Part shown: positions 1 through 59,584 of the stretch, piece by piece
Layout: every line of letters begins with the position of its first letter
How positions within the stretch are numbered: the first letter of the stretch is position 1
From: Eopsaltria australis
Taxonomy: Eukaryota > Chordata > Aves > Passeriformes > Petroicidae
Length of the DNA stretch: 64,000 bases
Assembly: GCA_034509425.1 (NCBI GenBank)
Contig: JAVTVJ010000771.1
Span: forward strand, 186,001 to 250,000
Direction of reading: 5' to 3'
The notes under the pieces: generated by a model
What the model saw: the letters and a program-made list of their open reading frames with translations, nothing else
Database searches by the model: none
What the model was told of the DNA's origin: nothing
Made by a program: the position numbers and the translations under genes

Positions 1-2004
1 CAGCTTGCAGTTTTCTGACTTTTCTAATTAAAATCACAGTCTAACAGCAGAGACAGTTTTGCAAATACACTGTACATTTCATACCACTGTTATCTATTTT
101 AATTGCTATAAAAAGCCTGTCCTCAAAAACAAAAATCCAGCTAAAGCATATTGGTTCCCACTTTATGCCCCACTTGAGTGCATAATTTCATGGTACTTGG
201 TTTGGTTTACATATACACACTGTTCAATATTCTAACTTTGCCAATATCACAAGGCTATCCTCCCACTTACACATGCTCAATGAATCTGAGTCCCAGTCAA
301 TGAGAAAAAAGGAGAAATATTAGAAAAACAACCTGTTAATGTATCTTGGAGTCCCTGGGGAAAACCAGTTCTCAAGTGAACATTTATAAATGGGGAGAGT
401 AAACTAAACTGGAACAGTCAAACTTGCTCCTGGTGATTGTTTATGTGCTGAAGAGATACTGCTCTTTAGGCTTGTTAATCAGCACTACCCCAGATTCTAA
501 CCCAAGACAAAATTCCCGTGTGTGGGACTTACAGTTTGGCTCTCCTGTTCCAGAATTAGGGATTTGTTGTTCCCTCTTACATTATGGATTGTCTGTTTCT
601 GAAGGCAGAGAAACAAGCATTTACATTTGACTCACCAAACCCATTTCTTCGCCCCATTTCATCCTTTCTGAAGACGCTTCCACCGCTTGGGACACACTTC
701 TCTGCCCACTCATCCTTTAACTTCAGCTCTTTGATCTGCTCATCTGTCAGTCCTTGCATATTGTAAGGTAAGTAAACACCGTGTTCTGCCAGCTCCTCCA
801 TCTCTTTAGAGTGTTTAGAGAACAAGATTAAAAGTGTCTGTTACCATAGTCCATTTACAAAAGCCTTTCACATGATGTACATGCAGGTAAACCTTGCCCC
901 TAGCTTTTAGTTTTTAAGCAGGTAAGTACAGGGAATAAATAATAAGGGATAAAAACACACACATGTAGATATGGATGCTGTAACTACATACCCATAAAAC
1001 AATGTAACAAATGACGCCTCCAGGGACGCAAATCCACATGGTACTTAGTGGCCATAAACATTTTCTTTTTGGTATTTCCCTAGTCAGATTTTTTAAATTT
1101 CAGAGCAGCCTCAGCATGGCCTCAGACACCCCACAAACACTGCGGCTGTTGCACAGCAGGTGTGGGTGGGCTGCCCCCCAGGTCAGGCTCAACTGTCAGG
1201 AATCTGTGCTCTGACAGCCCCACGGTGGGGCGGGAAATGGTTTTTAAAGCTGCCTCAGAAGTGAACTCAACACTAATTCAGACACGTCACCGACTTCATT
1301 GTACAGCAGGGTGTGCTGGTGGTGGCCTACATAACTTCACACCCACGTTGAGGCACTGCTGGTCACACAGTAGCACTCCACAGCGCCCTGGAGGACTTCG
1401 GACAAGGAGGAATGCCACCAAACAGCCAGAGGGCAGGGTTAGATGAGATACTGATGAGAAATGCTCCCCTGTGAGGGTAGAGAGGCCCTGTCACAGGTTG
1501 TCCAGAGAAGCTGTGGTGGCTCCTGGAACCCTGGAAGTGTCCAAGGCCAGGTTGGGACGGGACTCGGAGCAACCTGGGCTAGCGGAAGGTGTCCCTACCC
1601 ACGGCGGGGGGTGGGACTGCGTGAGCTTTAATGGTCTCTCCCAAACCAAACCATTCCGCGATTCCCTGATTTAAGCAGCCGCTACCGGCATACGCAGCGG
1701 GAGTTTTCAGCGCTGTGCAGTGCCCTCACAAAACCACCCAAGCCAGAGAATTCACACGCGGCCGCGCGGTGCGCTCCCGGCCCCGCGAGGCGCGGAGGCG
1801 GCGCGTTCCCGCTGCCCGGGCGGTTCCTGAGGGCCGTTCCCGCGCCCCGCGGCCCCAAGCGGTACCTGAGCACAGGCGCTGCACCTTCAGCCGCCCGTTG
1901 TGGATGCGGGCGGCGAGCGGCACCAGCTCGGCCAAGCGGGCGCTGGCCGGCGCCTCCACGAGAAACTGGCTCTCGCCGCCGCGCTTGACGTGCAGCCACA
2001 CCAT
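1..2004 (-). CDS. CFAP298: CFAP298 (C21orf59 homologue), 5' part of gene, partial
   Basis: Cilia and flagella associated protein 298, a cytoplasmic factor needed for dynein arm assembly and ciliary motility (known from vertebrate mutants and human primary ciliary dyskinesia). Two coding exons are visible on the minus strand: exon 1 at 1866-2004 and exon 2 at 636-803. Joined, they give about 102 residues starting MVWLHVKRG and containing NGRLKVQRLCS, EMEELAEHG, NMQGLTDEQI and EKCVPSGG, which match my memory of the human N-terminus closely. The family protein is about 290 residues, so roughly two thirds lies off the left edge. Positions 1-635 look like intron 2; no further exon was seen there. 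The gene is transcribed away from SYNJ1's 3' end, in the same direction as SYNJ1. Confidence 0.9.
636..803 (-). CDS. CFAP298: CFAP298 coding exon 2
   Basis: 168 nt, acceptor CTAAAG and donor GTGAGT. It encodes EMEELAEHG through GRRNGF and keeps phase 1 on both sides, so it joins exon 1 without a shift. The residues match the conserved N-terminal region of the family. Confidence 0.92.
804..1865 (-). other. CFAP298 intron 1
   Basis: Non-coding interval of about 1.06 kb between the two exons. It holds one CR1 fragment near the promoter side (1447-1672). No other structure was recognised. Confidence 0.8.
1447..1672 (+). mobile_element. CR1 LINE fragment, 3' end
   Basis: Carries the standard avian CR1 tail series in order: CCTGTGAGGGT, a GAGGCCCTG-type block, CCAGAGAAGCTGTGG, GTCCAAGGCCAGG, then a degenerate end near CAAACCATTCC. 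5' truncated, as most CR1 copies are, and fairly diverged. Confidence 0.85.
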
Positions 2005-2260
2005 GGCCGGGCTAGCGCGGCCCCTCAGCAACGGAGCAGAGTCCCTGGATACCGGCGGCAGGGAGGGAGCGCGCGGACCGGCCTCGCCCTAGGAGCCGGG
2101 GTGGCCGCTGCCGCCCCCGCCGGCAGCACCGGGAGCCCGAGGGATCCGCCGGGACCCCCTGGAGCCGCCGCAACGGCGCCGGGCCCGCGGCCGCTTCCAC
2201 TTCCGGCCGCCCCGTGAGGGCACGGGAGCCGCTTAAAGGGCCCGCGCGTCCCGCCCGCCG
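1690..2260 (-). promoter_or_regulatory. CFAP298: CpG-island promoter of CFAP298
   Basis: Abrupt rise in C+G and CpG density around coding exon 1, with AT-rich sequence immediately beyond about 2270. The transcription start must lie above 2004; no TATA box was seen on the minus strand, as expected for a CpG-island promoter. Extent is judged by eye. Confidence 0.7.
1866..2004 (-). CDS. CFAP298: CFAP298 coding exon 1
   Basis: The ATG is at 2004-2002 and opens MVWLHVKRG. An in-frame ATG nine codons upstream is less likely because homologues begin at MV-LHVKRG. The exon is 139 nt, ends in phase 1 after LCS, and is followed by the donor GTACCG. Very GC-rich and inside the CpG island. Confidence 0.9.
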
Positions 2261-2397
2261 CTGGAAAGGATAGAACGTCTTACTAATTGCAGGTAAGGAG
2301 TTTAATTACGTTTTAAATTAATTGTTTTAATTAATGATCACCTATATGTATATAAATTATAAATAGTGGACCATTCTTAAATTACTCTCAGCCGGCA

Positions 2398-2875
2398 TGT
2401 AGCAAAGTTGGTATAAGCTATTTCTGTGGGGACAGCTTGGGAAAAGGAGTGAAACATTCAGTTTTGATAAACTGACTCTGGTATGTCCAATGAACAAAGC
2501 GTGGGAGAGAAAGAGGGGCTGGTGAGGTTGGACATGGAGAATGCAGAATTTATGGATCACAAGGACACTGCAGAAACTACCGGACAAAAACTCAGTACAT
2601 GCATTGGAAATTCCCTACTAAAGGGAAAGCTATAAAAAGACTAAAAATATGGACTAATTAGCATAAGAAGTGAGAAATCAATAACCAATAAATGACAGAA
2701 TACTAATGGAAGATAATTACGTAATGTAGAACCAATGAACGTTAATGTCTTTGTTTACTAAAAACATATAATAAGTGAAGAAGTTCTGTATCAGTGTCTG
2801 TATGGAGGCTGGAATTTTGTCAGCCGCACAGCCCCTGGCCAACAATAAAGTAATGCCTGACTCGCTGACACTAAA
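2398..2875 (+). mobile_element. Probable solo LTR of an endogenous retrovirus-like element
   Basis: The interval has an LTR-like order of signals on the plus strand: CCAAT near 2732, an ATATAATA box near 2767, and AATAAA at 2844-2849 about 75 bases later, followed by a short tail. No internal viral genes are present. Edges are uncertain and no target duplication was confirmed. Confidence 0.4.
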
Positions 2876-2893
2876 AAGAGGGTTGTAGAAGGT

Positions 2894-2899
2894 TTTATT
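2894..2899 (-). terminator. SYNJ1: Possible distal poly(A) signal for SYNJ1
   Basis: AATAAA on the minus strand (TTTATT on plus), about 1.63 kb beyond the SYNJ1 stop codon. A 3' UTR of that length is plausible for SYNJ1 long-form mRNA, but the site sits beside the probable LTR. Confidence 0.3.
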
Positions 2900-4528
2900 T
2901 ATCCTGACAATTTAGGAGGATTTGGTAACACAGGGGCACAGAGAGAGAATGACCACCCAGATCGTAAGGGTGGGAATATTTCAGGTATACCTGGGTGTCC
3001 TGGGGGATACAGCCATGGACAGGTGAGCGGGAACACCGTGACAGGGAACACTCAGAGTCCAGGGACACGTGGGGAGTGGGTCTCACCTCCATCCTCCGTG
3101 TTTTCAGAGCGTCTACTGTTGCTCATTGCCCCCATCAACACATGGCAGGCAACACTACAGCTCATATATATATATATACACACATGTATATTCATATTAA
3201 TACAGACATTGGAATTTTGGAGCATTCCCTGTGGTCCCCACAGTCCTGTGAAGTGCAGAGGTGCCGCACACCAGGTACAGTTCAGACAGATAGTTTTTAA
3301 TCACTGCAATTAAATATTTGACAACATATTTATCACGTGACTCCCACTAGCAGAAGTTCCCCCCTAAATTTGGTTTGCTAATGTAAGAATATACCAAGAC
3401 ATCAATCACACAGATGTTTGTAGCAACAGCGTAAAACAAGGTAACTTACACACCGAAGCACAAGCAGTACCACTGCTGCTCCAAATGTTCAACTTGAATG
3501 ACCTGAACGGAAAAAAGCACAATAGAAAACTCACGATCACTCCTCTAGGCAGCTGCAGCTCGTGGCTAACCAGGGGCTGTCCGAAGGAATAGTGGATTAT
3601 TTCATGGGTCATGTTGTGAGAGCATCTGAGGATTTAAAAAGCGTGCTGCCCTGGGGTATTTCACTACTCTAAATACAATCCAAGCACGTTGTTTCACCCT
3701 CTGGCTGGCAGACTACCTATGGTCTGCAACAGGTATACACTGCTTTGTATCTCAAAAGCCATGGGGACTTTTTTCCAGAGGTTGTGGAAAAGCTTGCTGT
3801 ATCAGCTGTTTCCAATTTGTGGAAAAAAAAGAGGTATAGTTAAAATAGTACTGAATAAATGGATGATATGGAACAATTATTCTGAATTAGTGCTAGTGAG
3901 TGTATGTCACAATAGGATTTAGTAACTGAAATGTACTGACACAGGAGATTAATTGAATATATTAATAGGCAAAGTTTTGTTTCTATTTTGAAAGTTAACT
4001 ATTTTGGTTGTGCCTTCATAGATAAGCCTTACAAATGTCCATAGCCTCTGTTATAAATTAAACAGCTTCTAAACAATACTTGTCAACATTCAAATCTCAA
4101 TTAAACTTTGGCAGCTCTTTGGTAAATACTTATGAATATCAACTAACGAAACAGTCAAAAGGGAGGGGGGAGGCTACCAGCAGGGAACCTCTTGTGAAAT
4201 TCCACAAAGGTGAACAGAAATGAAAGAGCTCCCTAAACAAAATCTGTGTCCAGGATTGATACGTTTTAGTGAGACATTAGCTCACCCTTCTTCTCCTTTT
4301 TGTCTATTCAAATACTACTATAGCAGGATTTTAATAAACTTCAGACCATTTTTTGTGCTCTACCATATATACACATTCAAAATTTATACAAAAGCAGAAG
4401 CGGCTGTTTATGAGCAGAGTTAAGTTTCAGTGCATTTAACAATTATTGCACACAGAAGAATCTCAAATGCCCAATTATTCTACTGGATAAATGTAGCAAC
4501 AAATATAACCTCTTGTATCTCTGACCAT
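2900..4528 (-). other. SYNJ1 3' UTR and flanking DNA
   Basis: No coding potential. Contains a short TA run with CACA at about 3163-3186 and AT-rich sequence. The true 3' end cannot be fixed from sequence alone; the candidates are the signals at 4330-4335 and 2894-2899. Confidence 0.5.
4330..4335 (-). terminator. SYNJ1: Possible proximal poly(A) signal for SYNJ1
   Basis: ATTAAA, the commonest variant signal, on the minus strand about 195 bases past the stop codon. Confidence 0.3.
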
Positions 4529-52760
<48,232 letters not shown>

Positions 52761-52964
52761 CGAGCCGTGGGTTGAACACGGCCAGCCTCAAGTCCCGCTG
52801 CGGGCGGATTACGAGGGGCAAAACCCAAGGGACAGGATCAGGAACGGCCATGCGGACTGAGCCACCGCGCTGGGCGAAGGGCTGCGGTACTCACAGCGCC
52901 TCGGGTCGGGTGGGAGGCGGCTAAAGCCGGCGTCTTCCCGACAGCAGTCATGGAAGAGAGCCGT

Positions 52965-53310
52965 GAAATATCCCGAATTGGAAGACACCCCAACAGTGCC
53001 ACCCTGTGCATCCCTGAGAGCATTGGCCAAACGCTCCTGCAGCTCTGGCAGCCTTAGGGCTGTAACCATTCCCTGGGGAGCCTGGTAAGTGCCCCACCAC
53101 TCTCTGAGGGAAGAACCTTCTTCTGATACCCAGCCTAACCTTCCCCTGACGCAGCTCCTGCCATTCCCTCGCGTCCTATCACTGGTCACAGAGAGCAGAG
53201 ATCAGAGCTGCGCCTCGGGAGGAAGCTGCAGACCCCTAAAGAGTTCTCAGCTCAATCTCTCCTCCAGCTGAACAAGCCCAGTACCCTCAGCTGCTGGTGT
53301 GGCTCAGCGT
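52965..53310 (-). mobile_element. CR1 LINE fragment just upstream of SYNJ1
   Basis: Reverse complement of the CR1 3' region: CTCTGAGGGAAGAACCTTCT, TCCTATCACTGGTCAC, AGAGCAGAGATCAGAGCTG and CTGAACAAGCCCAGTACCCT. It is a different, more internal CR1 subtype segment from the short tails elsewhere in the window. Confidence 0.88.
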
Positions 53311-55030
53311 GGCCTTAGTGAAGAGTGCGGAGTTTCCGAGGCAGACTCCACAGCTGCCCGAGCCAAGGGTATTTTCCCCGTTCGTGGCACAGCAGGGACA
53401 GGGCGGCCGAAGGGGAGGCCCTGCAGGGCGCTCTGGCGGACACGGCGTGGGCAGGGGCGAAACCGCACTGAAACCGCGGGCTCGGGGTCGGGTTCAGGTC
53501 GGGGTGGAGTTCACGCCTTTCTGAGGATGAGGTGCCTGCGCCGGAGTGCCCCTGGGCCTGCCCGTGCTGCGAGTCGCTCAGAGGGTCACAGGGTTCCTCT
53601 CTTCCTCTCTGCTGGGTCTGACTCCCCAGGGTTCACTGAGGCTGGGAATTGCAATCCAGAGCATCTGGAGGCTCTTGGTGCTCGGGGCTGTGGCGTTTGG
53701 TGTGCAGAAAGCATCCCAGGCTGTCCGGCTCGGGTCTGGATGTGCATTTCCACAGTTCCTCAGAGTGGGAAAAGTCCAAGAGGGTGGTGGGAAGGGCTTC
53801 CTCCGGGGCCTGGGCATCCTCAGGACACCTCAAGGATGTTTTTCAAATGTTGTCTTTTGTTTCCCAGCCCAGGGCTAAGCTGGAGAAAAGGTGGAGAGAG
53901 TGGCAAGCAGAACTCCCGTGTTTAGATCTGCCCCTGGACTCCAGTTCCTCCTGGTGGTCTCTGCTGCCCAAAGGATAAAGGAAGGAGATGTTGGAGGATG
54001 TTTGTTCACCTGTTGGGCTTGGAAGAGACGCTGAGCATAAAATTCCAGGGAAGCTGCGCTTGCTGTAGCAACTGGAGAGAGAAGCAGTGGCAGCTGTTTG
54101 CCCTGTGCTGGTTTCCCACCTTCCCTTGGGTTTGCTGATGCTCCAGGTAATCCCACACCACCTTTGCCTTTCCAACTGCTTTGCTGAAGGGTTTTGCATG
54201 TGACAGCAGGCTTTTCTGTACTTCCCATTTTTGTGGAGGATCTGTCTCAGGAAATGTGTCTTGTTGTCCAGATGGATTAAAAAGTCCCCGTGCCAGGTTA
54301 ATTGCAGTGAAAAAAGGGAAAAGGAGCCAATTGCCTGAACTGGGGTGCCCCAGGATCCTGCTTGGTGTTTATTCTCCAGTCCTGTGTGCTCAGGCCTTGT
54401 TCTGATCTGCTCAGCCACAAATGCCATTGCAGAAGGAACAGAAAGTCCCACGGCTCCTGTGGATCATCTGTCTGCACGGACTTTGGGCTGCAGCCTGAGC
54501 TGTGTCGCAAATGTTATGTTTGAATTAATGCAGATTTTCCAGGATTGTGTGTTTGGAGTTGCTGATGTAGGGATAGCCATGTCTGGATTTGGATTTTTGG
54601 GCACAGAGCATTCCTTGTGTCAGCTTTAGGTGTGGATCGGTGGGAATTGTTGGAGAAAAGAGAAGGGAATTGAAATGTACAGCTCTGTTCTTGGAGAAAT
54701 GATCAGGATGGGAGAAAAGAAGGTGTGGAACTGCTGGGAACTCCTGGAGTGAGGGAAAGGATACAAGGATGGGAAGCAGAAACTGTTGATCAAAGCCCAA
54801 AAAGGGGGCGGGGGGCGGGCACCACGGGGTGAAAGAGGGAAAGAATCCTTGCTCCAGGAATCCATCATGGACCAGGGGAGGATCACTCTCCATCCGCTGG
54901 CTCTTGGTGAAATCCTAATAATGAAGGTCAAAGGAAATGGTTCATTTGTTACTAGGTTTGGAATGAAAGGTACTATTCTAGAGGGTGTTATAAATAAAAG
55001 TGGGAAATTCGTGCTCAAATATGTAATATC
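53311..55030. other. Intergenic DNA upstream of SYNJ1
   Basis: About 1.7 kb of moderately G+C-rich sequence. Overlapping open frames of up to 208 residues occur on both strands, none with a recognisable domain or splice context. Nothing resembling PAXBP1 was seen. Confidence 0.55.
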
Positions 55031-55036
55031 GAAATA

Positions 55037-55628
55037 TATAGTAAAAAAGGTTTAGTTGTAACCAGTTTTAGAACAAGCAGAGCCTGCCCAAGAAAAGAGT
55101 CGTGGCCTCGCCCAGAAAACTGATTTACATCCCAAAGACAGCACTACAGAGAACGGCAGCACATCAGGAAAACATTCAGTCGACTCCTGATATCTACATT
55201 TCCAAAGAGAACTTCCCGGCAGAGCTGATGGCAGAACTGATCGACCACCTCCGAAAATCCCATCCCACCTCAAGTGTTAACGACCAGATCGGACCGAGAT
55301 AAAGAACATCATGAACCATCAGATAACACCCCCGGATCGATCAAGCACAGGATGCGTTTTTGTCCACCTCAGTTTCATGAATAGCATGCTTCATGAATAT
55401 GCTGAGTGACAGAAATAATGCCCAAAATCCGGACTTCTCGGTCAAAACTGTATATAAACCAGCTGTTAGAAGCAGTCGGGGTGAACAGAGGGAGGTCTGA
55501 TGCGATAGAGGTCAGACCTGCGTTCACCCAGTGCCAACCCCGGGCTTGGCACTGTCTCCCTTTTCGATCGTGGCATTGTGTGTTCGAGCTCTCAGACACT
55601 AAATAAATTTTATATTTGTTTTACTATA
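55037..55628 (+). mobile_element. Probable solo LTR
   Basis: Bounded by TATAGTAAAA at 55037-55046 and its reverse complement TTTTACTATA at 55619-55628. Inside are a TATATAAA box (55451-55458), two stem-loops near the expected R region (GGTCTGA/TCAGACC and CAGTGCCAA/TTGGCACTG) and AATAAA at 55602-55607. This is the order of signals in a retroviral LTR. Ends are uncertain because LTRs usually begin TG and end CA; an alternative start is TGTAACCAG near 55057. No coding sequence is attached. Confidence 0.55.
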
Positions 55629-58169
55629 AATTAGGCCTATTTATTTATAACATCAGGCAAATGTCCTGGAGTGTACTCGAGAAATAAAAGAAGGAGCAGA
55701 AACTAGGAGGTGACTTTTGGATTTGGATAAAACCTCACCAGCAGATTCAGTATCTCCTGCCCTGTGTGGTAGCAGCCACTTCCTTGGCTGGCTGTCCAAG
55801 ATGTAAAAAAAAAAAAAAAAATCCAAAACCTCAGGGAAACAATGTGATTTTCCTGGCATTTAAACTATTTGGCGTTTCTGTTTTCTGAGCTATCTGGATT
55901 AGATAACAGCCCTGTCTCAGACTTGTCACTCTCTGCTTTGGACAGCTCTGCTCTGTGTCCTGGCAGGGTGATGTGTTTCTGTGTTTCCTGATCAAACTTA
56001 CACGTATTACATTGTTTAATAAACATTTAAAATTGTATTTCCTGCTGCCAGTGTTGAAATGGAACTGCCTGGTCTGAATGACAGACCCACACATTGAATT
56101 ATCTGTGGCCTTGTTGTCCCGTTCCTTGCTGATCCAGAGGCTTTTCCTCTCAGCCTGATGGAACTTTTTGTTGTTAGGAGCAACCTGGCTGGCCAGTTTT
56201 ATGGAGGAAAAGTGCCTTGAAGGGAACGTGGTCCCAACACCTTTTGGTGCGTTATTTCTGAATAAAAAAAACCCTTCGGGGCTCACAAGGCACCGCAGCC
56301 AAAACTCCAGAGCAGGAGAGGGGTTTGCCAGGGGTGTCTCTGAGCCCAGGGGCTGCGTTTGAACCCCAGCAAAGGAATTAAGGAATGGACAGCCTGGAAT
56401 TTCACAGCAGCCCTTGAAGGGGGACTCGCACAGCTAAGCCCAGCCCAGCTAAGCCCAGCCCGCCGCGTCCCTGGGGCTGGCTGGGAGATGCTCTGAGAAA
56501 AGACTCCTGAAAGCAGCAGCCAGGAAGAGTTTGTGTGTTTGCAAATTGCCCCCAAGCCTTGTTAATCCCTTCTCAAATACGGAGCTTTGTAAACTGATCC
56601 CTCCTTTCTCACCAGCCCCGCTGGTCTGGCGTAAAGCAGAGCTCTGCTTAGGCAGGGCTTAAAGAGCAGGAGCAAAACCCAGCGGGGCTTCCAGAGAAAC
56701 ACCGGTTTTCAGGGGCTCACCTCCAGCGCTCCCCTCTGGATGTGTGCTGCTCCCAGCCGCAGAAATGGGTGATTTGAAACAGAGAACAATTGAGATGTGA
56801 ACAATGCAGAGCCCGCTGTTACTCAGGAATCGCCGCGTGAAGCCGCTCTGTCCCAGGGTGGTTTTAAATAGCTCTGCAGTGGGTTGATGTTTTGGTTCCC
56901 CCAGGAGCTGTCTGAGATCCTCCAGCAGTGTTAATTAGCTGCTGCTGAAGGGTGAGCAGTTTGCCATTCAGCATTTGGGCTGCGGGCTCCTGTTCCAGAG
57001 CATCGCAGTGCCACCGAAAACTCAATTAGGGTCTATTTATAAAAGCCTGAAATAGGCGAGTTTCCGTGTTTTCTTCACTCTGTAAAGATGAGTGAAATGG
57101 TTTGAGTTTCTGTCAAATCGTGAAAATTTGCTTCTCGGCATGGCTTAAATGAAAGCTTGCTGCATTTTATTACTTCTATAACATGTTTCAGAAACAAGAG
57201 ACAGATGTGAGGTCCCATGCGCTCTCAAGATCAGAAAAACCTGTATTTTTTAGGGGTTTGGAGTTTTTCATAGGGAGCATCCCAGTAATAACAGCACATC
57301 ATCCCTCAGGAGCCTCAGGGAAGGAACCCATGAGTCCTGCAGGCTCCTTTGTGGCTCCATCTCAACAGCTTGGAGTCCAAACAGATTTTATTCCACAAAC
57401 CTCCTGCTTCCAAGTGGCAAAGCCGAGCTGTGCCAGCCTCCAGCCAGCCTGGAAATTCATCCTGAGGAGCAAAATGGGGGAGAAAAGGAAGCAAAAAAAC
57501 CCCGCAGCGTTACGTGGTGAAACCCCAAAGTCCTGAGCGAGCTGGAAAATCCACATTGGCACCGGTGAGCAGCAGTGAAATAAATCGAAATCAATCCCTT
57601 ATGGAGATGTGCCCTCTCCCGGCCTCCCCGGGAATGTCTGCAGGGACACAGGTGCAGGAAAAACTCACAGAAAATGATTTGGGGATGTTGCAGGTAACGC
57701 AGCTCGACCAGCGGAGCAGACCCAGGTGATGGTGCTCGGGATGGTGATGGTGTTTTGGCACTCTGGCACAGCTAAAGAGCAAGTTAGGAAAGCAAAATGC
57801 ATTTCTGGGGTTTAATTCCTCATCCAAACCTTCTATTTGCCACACTGAGAGAATTGGGAAGCTTTCAGAGTGGTAAAAAAATTAATAACTGACAATACAT
57901 TGCAATTCTTTACTCCCTATAAAAAGAATCACGTGTTCATTCCCAGTGTAAAATTATCAGTTCTTGCAGATCATGTGGACATTGAGCAAAAAAATACCTT
58001 CAGCACGTAGCTCCTTTTGCTATTTCCACTCTGTTATTTTCTCACTGAGAATTTTGACTGCTTTTCCGCAATTTTCTCTTTTTAATTTTGGAGTATGGGG
58101 TTTTTTTTTGCAAAGTGTAAGAGATAAGGAACATTTAGGAGGAAAAAAAATCTGATGGACAAAATTAAT
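55629..58169. other. Intergenic DNA
   Basis: About 2.5 kb with no supported gene. Contains a run of A at 55804-55820 and a 15-base direct repeat (AGCTAAGCCCAGCCC twice near 56433-56462). Confidence 0.55.
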
Positions 58170-58460
58170 CCTTTGGGCATAAAATCTGAATTAATCTGTA
58201 GGGGAGACAATGAAGGTTTTGGAGTAAAAATTAGGTAATCAGAATTCAACAAGTAGTGAAAATTATGAGGGTAAAATCTGAGGTAATCTCCATGGTAGAG
58301 AACGAATATTTTGAGGTAAACTGAGGTGATCAGTAGTGGAGAGACAGGGAAAAAAATTGGGGTAAAACTTGAGTTGCTCTGTAAAGGTGCAGTGAATATT
58401 TTGGAGGGAAAAAAATCTTAGGAATTTGGAAAGGGGAGAACGAACATTTTGGGGATAAGA
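58170..58460 (+). repeat. Degenerate tandem repeat, unit about 45 bases
   Basis: Six or seven diverged copies share TTTTGG-GTAAAATCTGAGG, a TAATC part, and a GGAGA-A-TGAATATT end. Copy starts are near 58172, 58218, 58270, 58312, 58355, 58398 and 58447. Judged by eye. Confidence 0.55.
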
Positions 58461-59584
58461 TAGCTAACTGTGGGGTTTCTTGGTCGTAAAATGGACATTA
58501 AGGAAAGTGATTTGAGCTAGGGGGAAATGGGAATTTGGGGTTTGCCTGCTTATGGTTTTGGGGTGCTCTCTGATGTTTTGGAAGAGGTTCTGTGACACAA
58601 CTGCGGTGACAAGCAACACCCAGGGAGGTGTTGTTGCCTTTTTTTTTTTAACCTTTCCCATCAGCTGTAAAAGCTCCTTGCTTGGGGATTAATTTCTGCT
58701 CCCAGCACGAGCAGGAGCAAACCCCTCTATTGATCTGCCCCACAGCAGAGGGAGGCCGTGGGAATTTTGCAGCAGTTTCTCACTGACCAGACTGGCAGAG
58801 CAAAAGCCAAGGCTTCTTCTTTGAATGAATTTTTCACTATGAGCTGGGTCTCAGTGCCCTCTCGTGGCTGGATTATCCACGCACAGCCCATTTCTTCCAT
58901 GAAATTCCCAGTCAGAAGGTTCTGGCCAGCATCTTTTAATTCCAGTCAGCCTGGAATACTCGCTTAACTTTTCCTTTCTCAGCTCCAATCATTTTCACAA
59001 ACCCAGAGGAGCTGCTTGGGCTCAACATCTGCCCAGTGGAGCACCTGCCAGGCTGGAAAATCTCCACTTGGAGAGTGGGAGAAATGTCCTTCCTGGCTGG
59101 GGTGTCCTTGGAGGGCAGTGAAATCTGATATTGGAATATCTGATGTTGGCAGTGTGGGTTTGTGCTCAAACAGGGATTCCCTGGGAGGAAGGGGAGCCTT
59201 GGCCTCACCTGCACGGCTCAGATGGATGTGGCAGAATCGGGGTGGCCTGACACGGCACGAACAGATTTCTGTGCTCTGGAGGGCCTTAAAAACCTTTCTC
59301 TGTCACGTTTTGAAGGGGTTTGTCTTTGGGATTTCCTGTGATGCAGCTCCCTGGGTGTCCCTTATTTTGTCCAAAGTCCAGTGGTAAACGATTGAATAAC
59401 TGACAGGTGGGGTCTGGGATGAAAATGGTTCTGATAAAACCAGACAAAGAATGCAGCAAGAAGAAAGAGCATCCATTAATGGCTGCAAAACAAGGGATTA
59501 AAATGCGGGGAAAGGGCAATTCCCAGGTGGGAAAGCCGGGAAACTCGGACTTCCTCAGAGAGTTGAACTGCCCTCACTGCGGGG
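58461..59584. other. Intergenic DNA before the minisatellite
   Basis: About 1.1 kb, no gene or repeat family recognised. Base composition shifts to G+C-rich at about 59560. Confidence 0.55.

Noticed and set aside
53299..54451. Overlapping frames above 200 codons on both strands upstream of SYNJ1
   Set aside because: Both strands are open in G+C-rich DNA, no family features, and no match to PAXBP1 residues I know.
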